DNA from: Rahnella variigena
GTDB taxonomy: Bacteria; Pseudomonadota; Gammaproteobacteria; Enterobacterales; Enterobacteriaceae
Direction: 5' to 3'
Length of the DNA: 64,000 nt
Assembly (NCBI RefSeq): GCF_003610915.1
Contig: NZ_NSDJ01000001.1
Coordinates: forward strand, 434,001 to 498,000
A model generated the notes under the pieces. That model had not been told where the DNA came from. It saw nothing but the letters and a program-made list of their open reading frames with translations, and made no database searches. The position numbers and the translations under genes were made by a program. The stretch's first letter is position 1. Every line of letters starts with the position of its first letter. This document shows, one piece after another, positions 44,580 through 53,363 of the stretch.

Positions 44580-47288
44580 ATGCCGGCGTTTAAATACAGT
44601 CAAATAACCCGATTTATCCTGCTGGCGTGCTGTCTGCAAAATATAGCTATCATGAGTGCCAGTGCGGCAAATTACTCTTTGCCGCTATTACTCACGAACA
44701 ATCAAACGCTGACCTTATCCACAAAGGATAACGAAAATATTGTCGCGGATAACCCGTTGATAAAATATGGAATAATGGTGAACAATGGCGCAGAACTGAC
44801 TGTACTCGCCAACCAGTTTAACGCAACGGGCAGTCAGCTTAGTTCCTCCCTCATTGCTCAAAATGGCGGGATAATTAATATCGGAAAAGATTCCGTCATT
44901 AATCACAACAGCACGTCATCCGGTATTTCTCACGCCATCACTGTTCAGGACACAGGAAGTGTATTAAATATCAACGAGGCAACGATTAATTCAAATAGTG
45001 CCGCACTGGTGATTAATGAGAATGCCACGGCAAATATGCTTAACACCACAATTAATGCCAATAATGCGGATAATGCCGTTGAAGTCAATACGGGCGCAAC
45101 GCTGAATGCCACGGGATTGACCGTTAATCATCTTGGGGGAATGTCCAGCAGTTCTGCAATAGCTATCAACAATGCCGATGCCACATTACTGAATACGTCA
45201 ATTTTGTCTCAGGTTCGTGAGGGGATAAGTATCGACGGGTCTGCTGACCGTTTTTCAAATGTTACTTATGATCGCGGAACCATCGTGACGGACAGTGATC
45301 AGAGTAATGCAGTGGCAGTGACGTTCGGTAATTTGCAAATGAAGAACGTTGATATCCACACATTAGGGCAGTACAGCAACGGTCTGATGGTGCAAAACGA
45401 CAGCGTGGTGCAAGTCAGCGGCGGTTCCATTACCACACAAGCGGCTGCAACAAATGGCGTAACAATTAATGGTGCCAACGATCTGACACTGGCAGACGGA
45501 CTGCTTATTTCCACCCCTGGAAACGCCTCTGTCGGCCTGGCGCTGAATGCCGACCCCATGACAGCCGATCAGGTGCAAAAAGTGCGCATTGATAATGCGA
45601 CCATCAACAGTGGCAATGTCGGGATCAGTAAGATTTACGACGGTGCTGCCCAGGTGATCATCGACAATGCTTCCCTCGTTTTAGGGATTAATGCAGCGAT
45701 GACTTTTGCCGATAACGGCGCCAGCACGGTGAATGTCAGCGGCAAAAGCCAGATTATCGGCAATATTATCAATGGGACCACGGCGAAAACCGATGTCACG
45801 CTGGATGGCTCCGTGCTGACCGGCGCGGTGCAAAATCTCTCCTCACTGACGCTGAATAACCAGTCGGTGTGGAATCTGACCGGCGATTCAGTACTCACTA
45901 ATTTATCTATGGATAACAGTCTGCTGAACTTCACTCAACCGCAGCAGGGGCAATTCCACACTCTTAACGCCAGCACGCTTTCCGGCAACGGTTCGCTGAA
46001 TTTCAACACGCAACTGGGCAGCGATAATTCCCCCACCGATTTACTGCATGTTCAGGGTAACGCGAGCGGACAATTTGGCGTGCTGGTGCGCAATGTCGGG
46101 GGCAGCGGCGCGCTGACAACAGGCGATGGGATCCGTCTGGTGCAGGTGGATGGGGCTGACACCTCATCACTGAAATTGCTGAGAAAAGTCAGTGCCGGGG
46201 CCTACGATTATTATCTCTATAAAGGTGGCAGCAGTTCGTCAAAAGACTGGTATTTGCGCACTTATCTGGAGCCAGTGCCGCCGCCGGAACCGGTGCCTGA
46301 TCCTGATCCGGCACCAGAACCTACACCGCAACCGACACCGATACCTAAACCAGTGATCGCCTACCGGACGGATGTCGTGGGTTACATTGCCGCGCCCTTC
46401 CTTAACCGGCAGTACGGTTTTAGCTCAATGGGGTCTTATCACGAACGTACCGGCGACAGCGTCAAACGCGCTCAGGATGGCACATGGGCCCGCATCGGCG
46501 GGGCGCATGATAATTACGATATCGGACGCTTCAGTTTTGACAGCGACATCCGTTATATCCAGATCGGCAAGGATTTGTATCAGGATGAGACACCGCGCGG
46601 GAATAATGTGCATGCCGGGATAATGATTTCGCTGGGGGATCAGAAAACCAACAGCTCGGACAGCGCCCGCGGGCTGGTGGGTGAATCCACCGATACCGGA
46701 GATGTGTCTACCGATGCTTACGGCATTGGCGGTTATTACACCGTGAAGACCGACAGCGGCGCGTATCTGGATTTCGTCGGGCAAGTCACCGATTACCACA
46801 CCGAATTCCAGAGTGAAACGCAGGCTAAACAGGACGGCTACGGGGTGGCGTTGTCTGCCGAAGGCGGCATTCCGTTTGCGATAACCCAAAGCTGGCGACT
46901 CGAACCTCAGACGCAGGTGATTTATCAGTATCTGCACATGAAAGGCTTCAACGACGGGATAGCCTCGGTAGAAAAAACCACTGACAACAGCGTGCAGGCA
47001 CGGGCCGGTGTGCGACTTTCCCATCTGCCGCAGGTGGATCAGCCGAACATTACGCCGTACCTGAACCTTGATGCGGTATCGACATTCAGCGATGCCCCCG
47101 CGGTCACTATCGCCAGTACCCGTATTTCGCCTGACTTCACGCAAAGTACCTGGAAAGCGGGCGGCGGGATCACTGCGACGCTGAGCAAAAATGCAGCCTT
47201 GTATGCCAGCGCCAATTATCTGCGGGGTTTTGACGGTAAACAGGAAGGTTATCAGGGCAATATCGGCATTAACGTCAGCTTTAAATAA
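44580..47288 (+). CDS. Autotransporter with pertactin-like passenger
   Basis: Type V secretion protein of 902 residues. Order: signal peptide (MPAFKYSQITRFILLACCLQ..., ending near ASAA), a passenger of about 530 residues rich in short Asn/Thr/Val repeats that predict a right-handed beta-helix, a Pro/Glu/Asp linker near residues 564-590, and a C-terminal 12-strand beta-barrel of about 290 residues ending in GINVSFK. The passenger is of the AidA/pertactin type and suggests adhesion or autoaggregation. The start at 44580 has GAGGA eight bases before it; an in-frame ATG at 44520 adds no signal features. No protease triad was seen. Confidence 0.88.
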   Translation: MPAFKYSQITRFILLACCLQNIAIMSASAANYSLPLLLTNNQTLTLSTKDNENIVADNPLIKYGIMVNNGAELTVLANQFNATGSQLSSSLIAQNGGIINIGKDSVINHNSTSSGISHAITVQDTGSVLNINEATINSNSAALVINENATANMLNTTINANNADNAVEVNTGATLNATGLTVNHLGGMSSSSAIAINNADATLLNTSILSQVREGISIDGSADRFSNVTYDRGTIVTDSDQSNAVAVTFGNLQMKNVDIHTLGQYSNGLMVQNDSVVQVSGGSITTQAAATNGVTINGANDLTLADGLLISTPGNASVGLALNADPMTADQVQKVRIDNATINSGNVGISKIYDGAAQVIIDNASLVLGINAAMTFADNGASTVNVSGKSQIIGNIINGTTAKTDVTLDGSVLTGAVQNLSSLTLNNQSVWNLTGDSVLTNLSMDNSLLNFTQPQQGQFHTLNASTLSGNGSLNFNTQLGSDNSPTDLLHVQGNASGQFGVLVRNVGGSGALTTGDGIRLVQVDGADTSSLKLLRKVSAGAYDYYLYKGGSSSSKDWYLRTYLEPVPPPEPVPDPDPAPEPTPQPTPIPKPVIAYRTDVVGYIAAPFLNRQYGFSSMGSYHERTGDSVKRAQDGTWARIGGAHDNYDIGRFSFDSDIRYIQIGKDLYQDETPRGNNVHAGIMISLGDQKTNSSDSARGLVGESTDTGDVSTDAYGIGGYYTVKTDSGAYLDFVGQVTDYHTEFQSETQAKQDGYGVALSAEGGIPFAITQSWRLEPQTQVIYQYLHMKGFNDGIASVEKTTDNSVQARAGVRLSHLPQVDQPNITPYLNLDAVSTFSDAPAVTIASTRISPDFTQSTWKAGGGITATLSKNAALYASANYLRGFDGKQEGYQGNIGINVSFK

Positions 47289-47307
47289 CGAAATCAGGAC
47301 GCAAAAA

Positions 47308-47331
47308 AGGCGATGCCATTGCATCGCCTTA
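47308..47331. terminator. Bidirectional terminator after the autotransporter gene
   Basis: Stem AAGGCGATGC / GCATCGCCTT with a CATT loop, an A run at 47304-47309 and a short T-rich tail on the plus strand. It lies between the convergent ends of the autotransporter gene and yhhW. Confidence 0.8.
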
Positions 47332-47351
47332 CGCTTTTGACTTGCCTGTTA

Positions 47352-48047
47352 TCAGACCGGCGGCAGGTCAAACAGCAGGATTTCACTGTCTTCGTCTGCG
47401 TGAACCGACAGCGCCGTTTCATCCCAGATCGCCAGCGCATCGCTCGCCCCGGCTTTCTGGCCGTTAACGGAAACCGTGCCTTTCACCACCTGGATCCACA
47501 CGCGGCGTTCAGCCTGAATCTGATAAACAGACTGTTCGTCTTTTTTCAGCGCCCAGCGGGACAATTCCATATCCTGGAAGACTTTCAGCGAACCTTCACG
47601 GGCATCCGGAGAAAGCACCAGCTGGCGACCCTGCGGCGCATCGAACATGCGTTGTTCGTAACGCGGTTCCAGCCCTTTCTGATTTGGAATAATCCAGATC
47701 TGATACAGGTGCAGTTTACGGTCGCTGTTACCGTTGTATTCGGAATGCGTCACACCGGTACCGGCGCTCATTATCTGGAACTCACCGGCCTGGATTTGTT
47801 CTTTATTGCCCATGCTGTCCTGGTGTTCCACGGTGCCGTCGAGCACGTAGGTCAGAATTTCCATGTCTTTATGCGGATGCTTACCAAAACCCTGCCCCGC
47901 ATCGATGAAATCTTCATTGATTACCCGCAGCGCGGAGAATCCCATAAAGTTCGCATCGTAATAATCGGCAAAAGAGAAGGTATGCCAGCTTTCCAGCCAG
48001 CCGTGACTTGCGTGACCGCGTTCTTGTGCTTTGCGTAAGTAAATCAT
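47352..48047 (-). CDS. yhhW: Pirin-family quercetinase YhhW
   Basis: Bicupin of 231 residues, the same length as E. coli YhhW. The N-terminal cupin holds the metal-binding residues in GFGKHPHKDMEI near residue 55 and GTVEHQDSMGN, then HSEYN. E. coli YhhW has quercetin 2,3-dioxygenase activity in vitro; the physiological role is unknown. The start at 48047 (MIYLRKA) has GAGGAG in front; the frame can begin earlier only at TTG. In E. coli it follows gntR; here a PTS operon and an autotransporter gene are between them. Confidence 0.94.
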   Translation of the reverse strand: MIYLRKAQERGHASHGWLESWHTFSFADYYDANFMGFSALRVINEDFIDAGQGFGKHPHKDMEILTYVLDGTVEHQDSMGNKEQIQAGEFQIMSAGTGVTHSEYNGNSDRKLHLYQIWIIPNQKGLEPRYEQRMFDAPQGRQLVLSPDAREGSLKVFQDMELSRWALKKDEQSVYQIQAERRVWIQVVKGTVSVNGQKAGASDALAIWDETALSVHADEDSEILLFDLPPV

Positions 48048-48285
48048 GTTCAACTCTCCTCAATGTTTTCTCTAGTCTAGTCAACGGCTGAGAATAAGAA
48101 AGCGTAAAAACTTCACTCCTCTGTTCAAAAAACATGAACAATTGCAGGCAACGGATTCCAAAGGATTTGAAGAAAATTAAGGCAAATTGTTCTCCCGTAA
48201 GTTGCTTAATGACTCATCAGTACAATACTCAAATATTGAACATATTCAGGAACGCTAATGTGACGTCTGTTTTCCGGGAATGATC

Positions 48286-50381
48286 ATGATTAACCGCCGC
48301 GAGTTGATCGCGGGAATAACCGGTGGGGTCGTCTCGGCCGGATTATTTAAATCCGTTGAAATTAATTCGGATAATATAATTAGCGTGAGCAACATTATGG
48401 CGTTAAGAAACTTCTCTGCGCCTGCTGACCGGACCTGCGCCGTGGTGTTGGGATATCACTTTGCCGGGGATGGCGCACCAAAACTGGTGTACTGGGATGC
48501 CGGTAGCGAGAAAACAGCCAATCAGGGCACCGTCATTTCTTAGCTTAAATCTGCTAAAGGCCGCTGGCTGCAATTACATAACGGCGTCATGGACTTTCGT
48601 CAGTTCGGCATATTTAACGGACAGAACGCGGCAGATGCGGCACTGAATGCGATGGTCAATGATCCGCTTATTCACCGGATTGAAGCCCATACCTCGCTGA
48701 ACTTCATGTCACGCCACCGCTTTAATCGCTCGAATATCACCCTTGATATTAATAACCACACAGTGACAGCGTCGGGGCTGGAAATACTGGCTGACCCCAA
48801 AAATAATTATCTTGCCGCTATTTTTTCTTTCACAGGTCTGGCTGAAGAGCAAACCACTGTATCCGTTCTCCGGGAGCCTTTGCCTTTATTATCAGAAATC
48901 TATCCGGTAGAGGACAGCGACTTATATCCTGTCGGCCAGTGGTATTGCCTGGAATCGGCCAGGCTAACCGGCCACTGGGAGCGCAAAATACAACGACTGG
49001 TGCAGGTGACAGAACAGATTGATGAAACACATATCCGGCTCAATTACAGAAGCGGCTGGGTGCTGAAAGAACAAAGTCATCTGCACTGGCGAAAGTCACG
49101 CCGGTTGAAAATGTCTGTATCCGGAATATGCAATATGTCGAAGAGGGGCAGCTGGCTAATAACAGTTCCCAGCCCGTCGCTCTGGTATATGCCATTTATT
49201 GCGATGTCATTAACGTTCACGCGCAGGGCACCTTCTGGTCGGTTATTTTCCGCCGCTGGAATACCTTCTTTCGCACAGAACACTGTTCGCTGACCAACCC
49301 GCCTTCGGTTTCCTGGGGCGGCGCAGGGTATCTGACCCAACAAATTTACTGCCAGTATGGCGTGATTAGCGACTGTACAACGTCTAATGCCCGACATCTT
49401 AACGATCTGACCGCCAGCTCTTCCTGCGTGGTAAAGAACTGTCACAGCAACGGTGACAGTTCCGGTGCTTTCGTGACACACGGCCAGTATGAGCATGATC
49501 TGCACTTCACAGCCAACTCCGGCATCCTGACGCTGGCCAATTCCGGCAAAGCCTGGGGTCAGTCGGCAGCACGGATTGTCATCAACCAACACCGCTGTTC
49601 CATGCTGACCGCAGACACGCATGTCACGGATCTGACCTTAACGGATGTGTGCATTTACCGGAATGGGGAACAGGATAATCTCGGTATATTGCGCCTCAAC
49701 TGTGACGGCCTGACGGTGCAAAACTGCAGTGTCAGCGGAGAGCTGACATTACTGCAAAACAGCCGCCGCAGTATCAAAATGAACGTGTTTGAAAACTGCG
49801 GATTTGTGCTGGATCCGCGTCATGATTCCACGATCAGTAATCTGGCACCGGACGATCCGTTTATTGTTTCTCATCCGGCGGCTGAAGCCCGAAATTCCAT
49901 TAACGGTCGTTCATTGGTCTATTTTTCCCATTGCCAGTTCAAAGGAACGGACAAAGATGTTTCGCTGTTAATTAAAAATAAAGAAATTAACTTTAACGCC
50001 TGCCGTATTGAAAATGTGTCCCTTATTTTAACCGCAGATGGACCGCAGAAAATCGTGATTAATGGCGATTCCACGCTGGCCGGCGATCACATGTCCCGGC
50101 CTTTACTTTCGCGCACCGGCGACCATCCCGTGACCTGGCGGTTAGGGCCATTGCAAACTGAAGTGACAGGTGACGATCAGCTTCATATTCAGATTGCCGC
50201 AGGTATTAATCATTATCAGGCACATCACGTGACATTCACGCACGGCAGACGGTTATTTTCAGATAAGGCATTCTCCCGCCCCTCTTATTTTATCGAACAG
50301 AATAACATCCTGATAAATACCACCTCTATTGTGCCAGCCAGTACAGGGCCGCATATTGTGGTTGAAAACACGGAGGTATAA
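48286..50381 (+). pseudogene. Broken exported beta-helix (pectate-lyase-like) gene
   Basis: Degraded relative of the gene at 50425-52275. The N-terminus NRRELIAGITGGVVSAGLF looks like a twin-arginine signal. The frame is cut by an in-frame TAG at 48541 (NQGTVIS then stop, then LKSAKGRWLQ, where the intact relative reads NNGTVISSDHSANGRW), and then by a one-base deletion near 49090-49092 (TGG-CG-AAAGTC where the relative has TGG-CAA-AAAGTC). After the shift the frame runs to 50381 and stays alike along the whole length: RRWNT, GGAGYLTQQIYC, SNARHLNDLTAS, VTHGQYEHDL. An intact form would be about 700 residues. Confidence 0.8.
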
Positions 50382-50424
50382 CAAAATAAAGTGGCTCACC
50401 CCTGAGCCTCATAAGGAATCTTCC

Positions 50425-52275
50425 ATGAAAACGTTCAATTCTGTATCCGCGCTGAAGAATCATAAAATACGTCTGGATCATAATGTCTTCGTTAATGGTT
50501 ATTTTCAGGCCGGTGACGGCGGCGGCGGTCATTATCACTGGGACAAAAACTGCGTTCTGCCCGCCAATAACGGCACAGTGATCAGTTCTGACCATTCGGC
50601 CAATGGCCGCTGGTGTCTGATCCATCAGGGCGTGGGCGATTTCCGCACTTTCGGCATTCTTAATGCTGATCAACCCGCTGACGATGCGCTGGATGCGTTA
50701 GTGAATGATCCGCAAATCAGCCAGATTCTGGCGTTCACGGATTTGCTCTTTCAGCGCCGCCATCATTTCACACGTTCTGACATCACCCTGGATTTCCAGA
50801 ACAACCGCGTTTTCACCACCGGCATTGCCAGCGCACCGGTCAATGACCCGTTTGCCGCCGTGCTGTTTTTCCAGGGCACTGTCACCGGCACGCCTGTCAC
50901 CTTCACGCTGACAGAAACGTTGCAGGAACAGACCGATATCTTCCCTGTTGCCGATTCATCACTGTTCAGCGTGGGCGACTGGTACGCGGTGGAGGTTACG
51001 CCGGTGAAAGGCGCGGCGGAACGCGAGCTGCAAAAGCTGGTGGAAATCATCGCTATTCCTGACAGCACACATATCCAGATTGGCTATTACAACGGCTGGG
51101 AACTGCTGGCTGGCAGGGTGATCAGCTGGCAAAAAGTCGAGCCAGTTGAATTCGTTACTGTTAAAAATATGCAGTTCTCCGGGGCGGGAGATGATCAGAT
51201 CACCGGCAGTCATCCGGTGGCGTTTGAATACGCGGTATATGCCAACGTGAAGGGGATCCACTCAACGGGTTCTTTCTGGCCGGTGGTGATGCGCCGCTGG
51301 AATACCCATTATCTGACGCAGCAATGCTCTCTCACCAATCCGCCGAATACGGCCTTTGGCGGTGCCGGATATCTGACACAGCAAATCTATTGTCTGTACG
51401 GCCATGTCAGTGATTGCAGCGTGGCAAATGCACGGCATTTAAATGATTTCACGGCGTCGGCGTATTGCCTGGTCGAGAATTGTCATGCCAGCGGACAAAG
51501 CGCGGAAAAAGGCCCGTTCGTCACCCACGGTCAGTACGAACACGATCTCACTTATACCGGTAATTCCGGCCTGATGACCTTTGCCAATTCCGGCGTCACC
51601 TGGGGAGGCAGCGCCAAACGTATCAATGTACGTAAGCACGTCTGCCCGTGGTTTGTCGCCCGCTCCGGCGTGAGTGAACTGACGCTGGAAGATCTGGTGG
51701 TGATCACCAACGAGGCCATCCCGCAGTCCGGGATGTTGTGGGTCAATGCCGACGGTTTGCAGATGACCGGCTGCACCGCCGATGGCACGCTGATTATCAG
51801 TCAGGCCTCGCAACGCGCTGCGCGCCCGAACGTCATTCGTCAGTGCCAGTTTTCATTTCTGGAAGACGGTGCGCCGGTGGTGCGAAACAACGTGACGGCT
51901 GCTATTACCTTTACCGATATGGTGTTCAACGCTATTAGCGGACACGCATTCGACAGCACCGCGCCTGTAAATTTTGTGCGCTGTACGTTTAACGCCGCCA
52001 CACAGTCTGCGCCGGTGATCCTGAAATCTTCCACGCTGTCGGTTCAGGCTTCGCAATTTAATCAGGTCGGCTTCACGCTTTCCGGCACTGCGCCAAAGCA
52101 AATCGATATTCTTTCCTCAACCCTGACGCAGGCAACGTTCGATTTCACCGACGTCACTGCACAACCGGCCAGCTCACTGATGTTCCTCAATAACCGCTTA
52201 TCCGGCAGCACCGTCATCGCCCAACCACCCGCCGGAGATCGGGTGATATGGCAGCAGAATATGATCCTTGCCTGA
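50425..52275 (+). CDS. Beta-helix (pectate-lyase-3/tailspike-like) protein
   Basis: Protein of 616 residues of the right-handed beta-helix type. The N-terminal block (GYFQAGDGGGGHYHWD, NNGTVISSD, FGIL) is the pattern found at the front of pectate-lyase-3-like domains of phage tailspikes and polysaccharide-degrading proteins. Middle: RRWNTHYLTQQCSLTNPPN, then a long run of short strands. No signal peptide is visible, unlike the broken upstream copy, which has a Tat-like leader. The start at 50425 has AAGGA in front. The probable role is binding or cutting a polysaccharide, but catalytic residues were not recognised. The two genes are tandem duplicates, 43 bases apart. Confidence 0.65.
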   Translation: MKTFNSVSALKNHKIRLDHNVFVNGYFQAGDGGGGHYHWDKNCVLPANNGTVISSDHSANGRWCLIHQGVGDFRTFGILNADQPADDALDALVNDPQISQILAFTDLLFQRRHHFTRSDITLDFQNNRVFTTGIASAPVNDPFAAVLFFQGTVTGTPVTFTLTETLQEQTDIFPVADSSLFSVGDWYAVEVTPVKGAAERELQKLVEIIAIPDSTHIQIGYYNGWELLAGRVISWQKVEPVEFVTVKNMQFSGAGDDQITGSHPVAFEYAVYANVKGIHSTGSFWPVVMRRWNTHYLTQQCSLTNPPNTAFGGAGYLTQQIYCLYGHVSDCSVANARHLNDFTASAYCLVENCHASGQSAEKGPFVTHGQYEHDLTYTGNSGLMTFANSGVTWGGSAKRINVRKHVCPWFVARSGVSELTLEDLVVITNEAIPQSGMLWVNADGLQMTGCTADGTLIISQASQRAARPNVIRQCQFSFLEDGAPVVRNNVTAAITFTDMVFNAISGHAFDSTAPVNFVRCTFNAATQSAPVILKSSTLSVQASQFNQVGFTLSGTAPKQIDILSSTLTQATFDFTDVTAQPASSLMFLNNRLSGSTVIAQPPAGDRVIWQQNMILA

Positions 52276-52305
52276 CGCGGGATTTTTCTAATTAACGTGT
52301 TTTTA

Positions 52306-52610
52306 GAAATAGTTTGAGTTGTGGGCAGGCGGCCAGCGAGCGAATCCGTAATATGAAAGGAAATTTTTTCCAAAATAATTCGGGTTGTGAGCAGGCGGCA
52401 AGCGAGCGAATCCCCGGGAGCATAGATTACTATGTGACCGGAGTGAGCAAGCGCAGCCAACGCATCCACAGCTCAAAATATGAAAGGACATTTTTCGAAA
52501 TAGTTTGAGTTGTGGGCAGGCGGCCAGCAAGTGAATCCCCGGGAGCATACACAAGTATGTGACCGGGGTGAGCGAGCGCAGCCAACGAACCCACGGCTCA
52601 AAATATGAAG
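52306..52610. repeat. Three tandem ERIC-like copies
   Basis: Three direct copies in the inverted ERIC sense. Copy A 52306-52370 has lost its centre: it runs from TTGAGTTGTGGGCAGGCGG to GCGAATCC and then jumps to ATATGAAAGG. Copy B 52372-52486 and copy C 52498-52610 are full, with AATCCCCGGGAGCATA and TATGTGACCGG-GTGAGC cores. Units repeat with a period of about 125 bases; connecting sequence AAAGGACATTTTTCGAAATA is shared. Copy C ends at the A run that forms the ryhB terminator. Confidence 0.8.
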
Positions 52611-52721
52611 AAAAAAAAGCCAGCGCTTAAGGCTGGCTAAGTAATACTGGAAGCAATGTGAGCAATGTCGTGCATTCATGGGGACCCGTTTGACCTTGGT
52701 GTGAGGCCATCCCCGGAACGC
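52611..52721 (-). ncRNA. ryhB: Small RNA RyhB
   Basis: Minus-strand RNA that, with Hfq, silences iron-using protein mRNAs under iron shortage. The core ACGACATTGCTCACATTGC followed by TTCCAGTATTACTTAGCC is identical to E. coli RyhB as I remember it, at about 52631-52671. The terminator is stem AGCCAG...CTGGCT (loop CTTAAGCG region) followed by eight T. The place is conserved: upstream of yhhY, as in E. coli. The 3' end is firm; the 5' end at about 52721 is set from the promoter and would give about 111 nt, longer than the 90 nt in E. coli. Confidence 0.9.
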
Positions 52722-52723
52722 AT

Positions 52724-52757
52724 GGCAATAATAATCATTATCATTCGCACTTGTAAA
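52724..52757 (-). promoter_or_regulatory. Fur box and promoter of ryhB
   Basis: GGCAATAATAATCATTATC (52724-52742) agrees with the Fur box GATAATGATAATCATTATC at 16 of 19 bases. On the minus strand a -35 TTTACA (52757-52752) and -10 TATTAT (52733-52728) are spaced by 18 bases, so the Fur box covers the -10. Bound Fe-Fur would block ryhB. Confidence 0.82.
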
Positions 52758-52853
52758 GCATTTTTTTTCACCAAACATTCAATTGACAGTTTTCCTATTC
52801 CTGATAAATGTAGAGGATATTCAAACAGTAACCACAAAAAGAGGAGTGTCGCC

Positions 52854-53363
52854 ATGAGCGAAATAGTCATTCGTCACGCTGAAGCCGCAGATGCAGAGGC
52901 GCTTCAGCACCTATACGCTCAGGTTCCTGTTTACAGCGACACACTACAACTACCTTATCCGCCCGCCACGCTCTGGGAAGACCGGCTTGCTAACGCCGCG
53001 CCCGGCCGGTTCGCGCTGGTGGCGTGCATCGACGGTAAACTGGTCGGCAATCTGACCTTAATGGTCGAGCAGCCGTGGCGACGCCGCCATGTGGCAACGT
53101 TCGGGATTGGTGTGGATACGCAATTTCAGGGGCGAGGCGTCGGCAGCAAGCTTATCGAAGCTGCCCTTGAGTTATGCGACAAATGGCTGCACGTGACCCG
53201 CGTTGAACTGACGGTCTATGCCGATAACGAGGCTGCTATCGGGCTGTACAAAAAGTTCGGTTTCAGCGTTGAAGGCCTCAGCCCGTGCTACGCCCTGCGT
53301 GACGGCGAGCTGGTGGATACGCTGCATATGGGGCGCATCCGTGGCCTCCGGCAGGCGGTTTAA
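52854..53363 (+). CDS. yhhY: GNAT-family amino acid N-acetyltransferase YhhY
   Basis: Acetyltransferase of 169 residues (E. coli 162). E. coli YhhY (AaaT) acetylates free amino acids such as phenylalanine and methionine. The acetyl-CoA loop is seen as QFQGRGVGSKLIEAAL near residue 97, then ELTVYADNEAAIGLYKKFGF. The start at 52854 has AGAGGAG in front. It is next to ryhB as in E. coli and converges on yhhS with a 4-base overlap of the ends. Confidence 0.9.
   Translation: MSEIVIRHAEAADAEALQHLYAQVPVYSDTLQLPYPPATLWEDRLANAAPGRFALVACIDGKLVGNLTLMVEQPWRRRHVATFGIGVDTQFQGRGVGSKLIEAALELCDKWLHVTRVELTVYADNEAAIGLYKKFGFSVEGLSPCYALRDGELVDTLHMGRIRGLRQAV

Noticed and set aside
48541..48543. TAG as programmed readthrough or recoding in the first beta-helix gene
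   Set aside because: A second lesion, a one-base deletion near 49090, breaks the same gene, so simple decay is more likely. No recoding structure was seen next to the TAG.
52665..52853. Longer N-terminus for yhhY from 52665
   Set aside because: It would run through ryhB and its Fur box; the ATG at 52854 has a strong ribosome site and matches the family.
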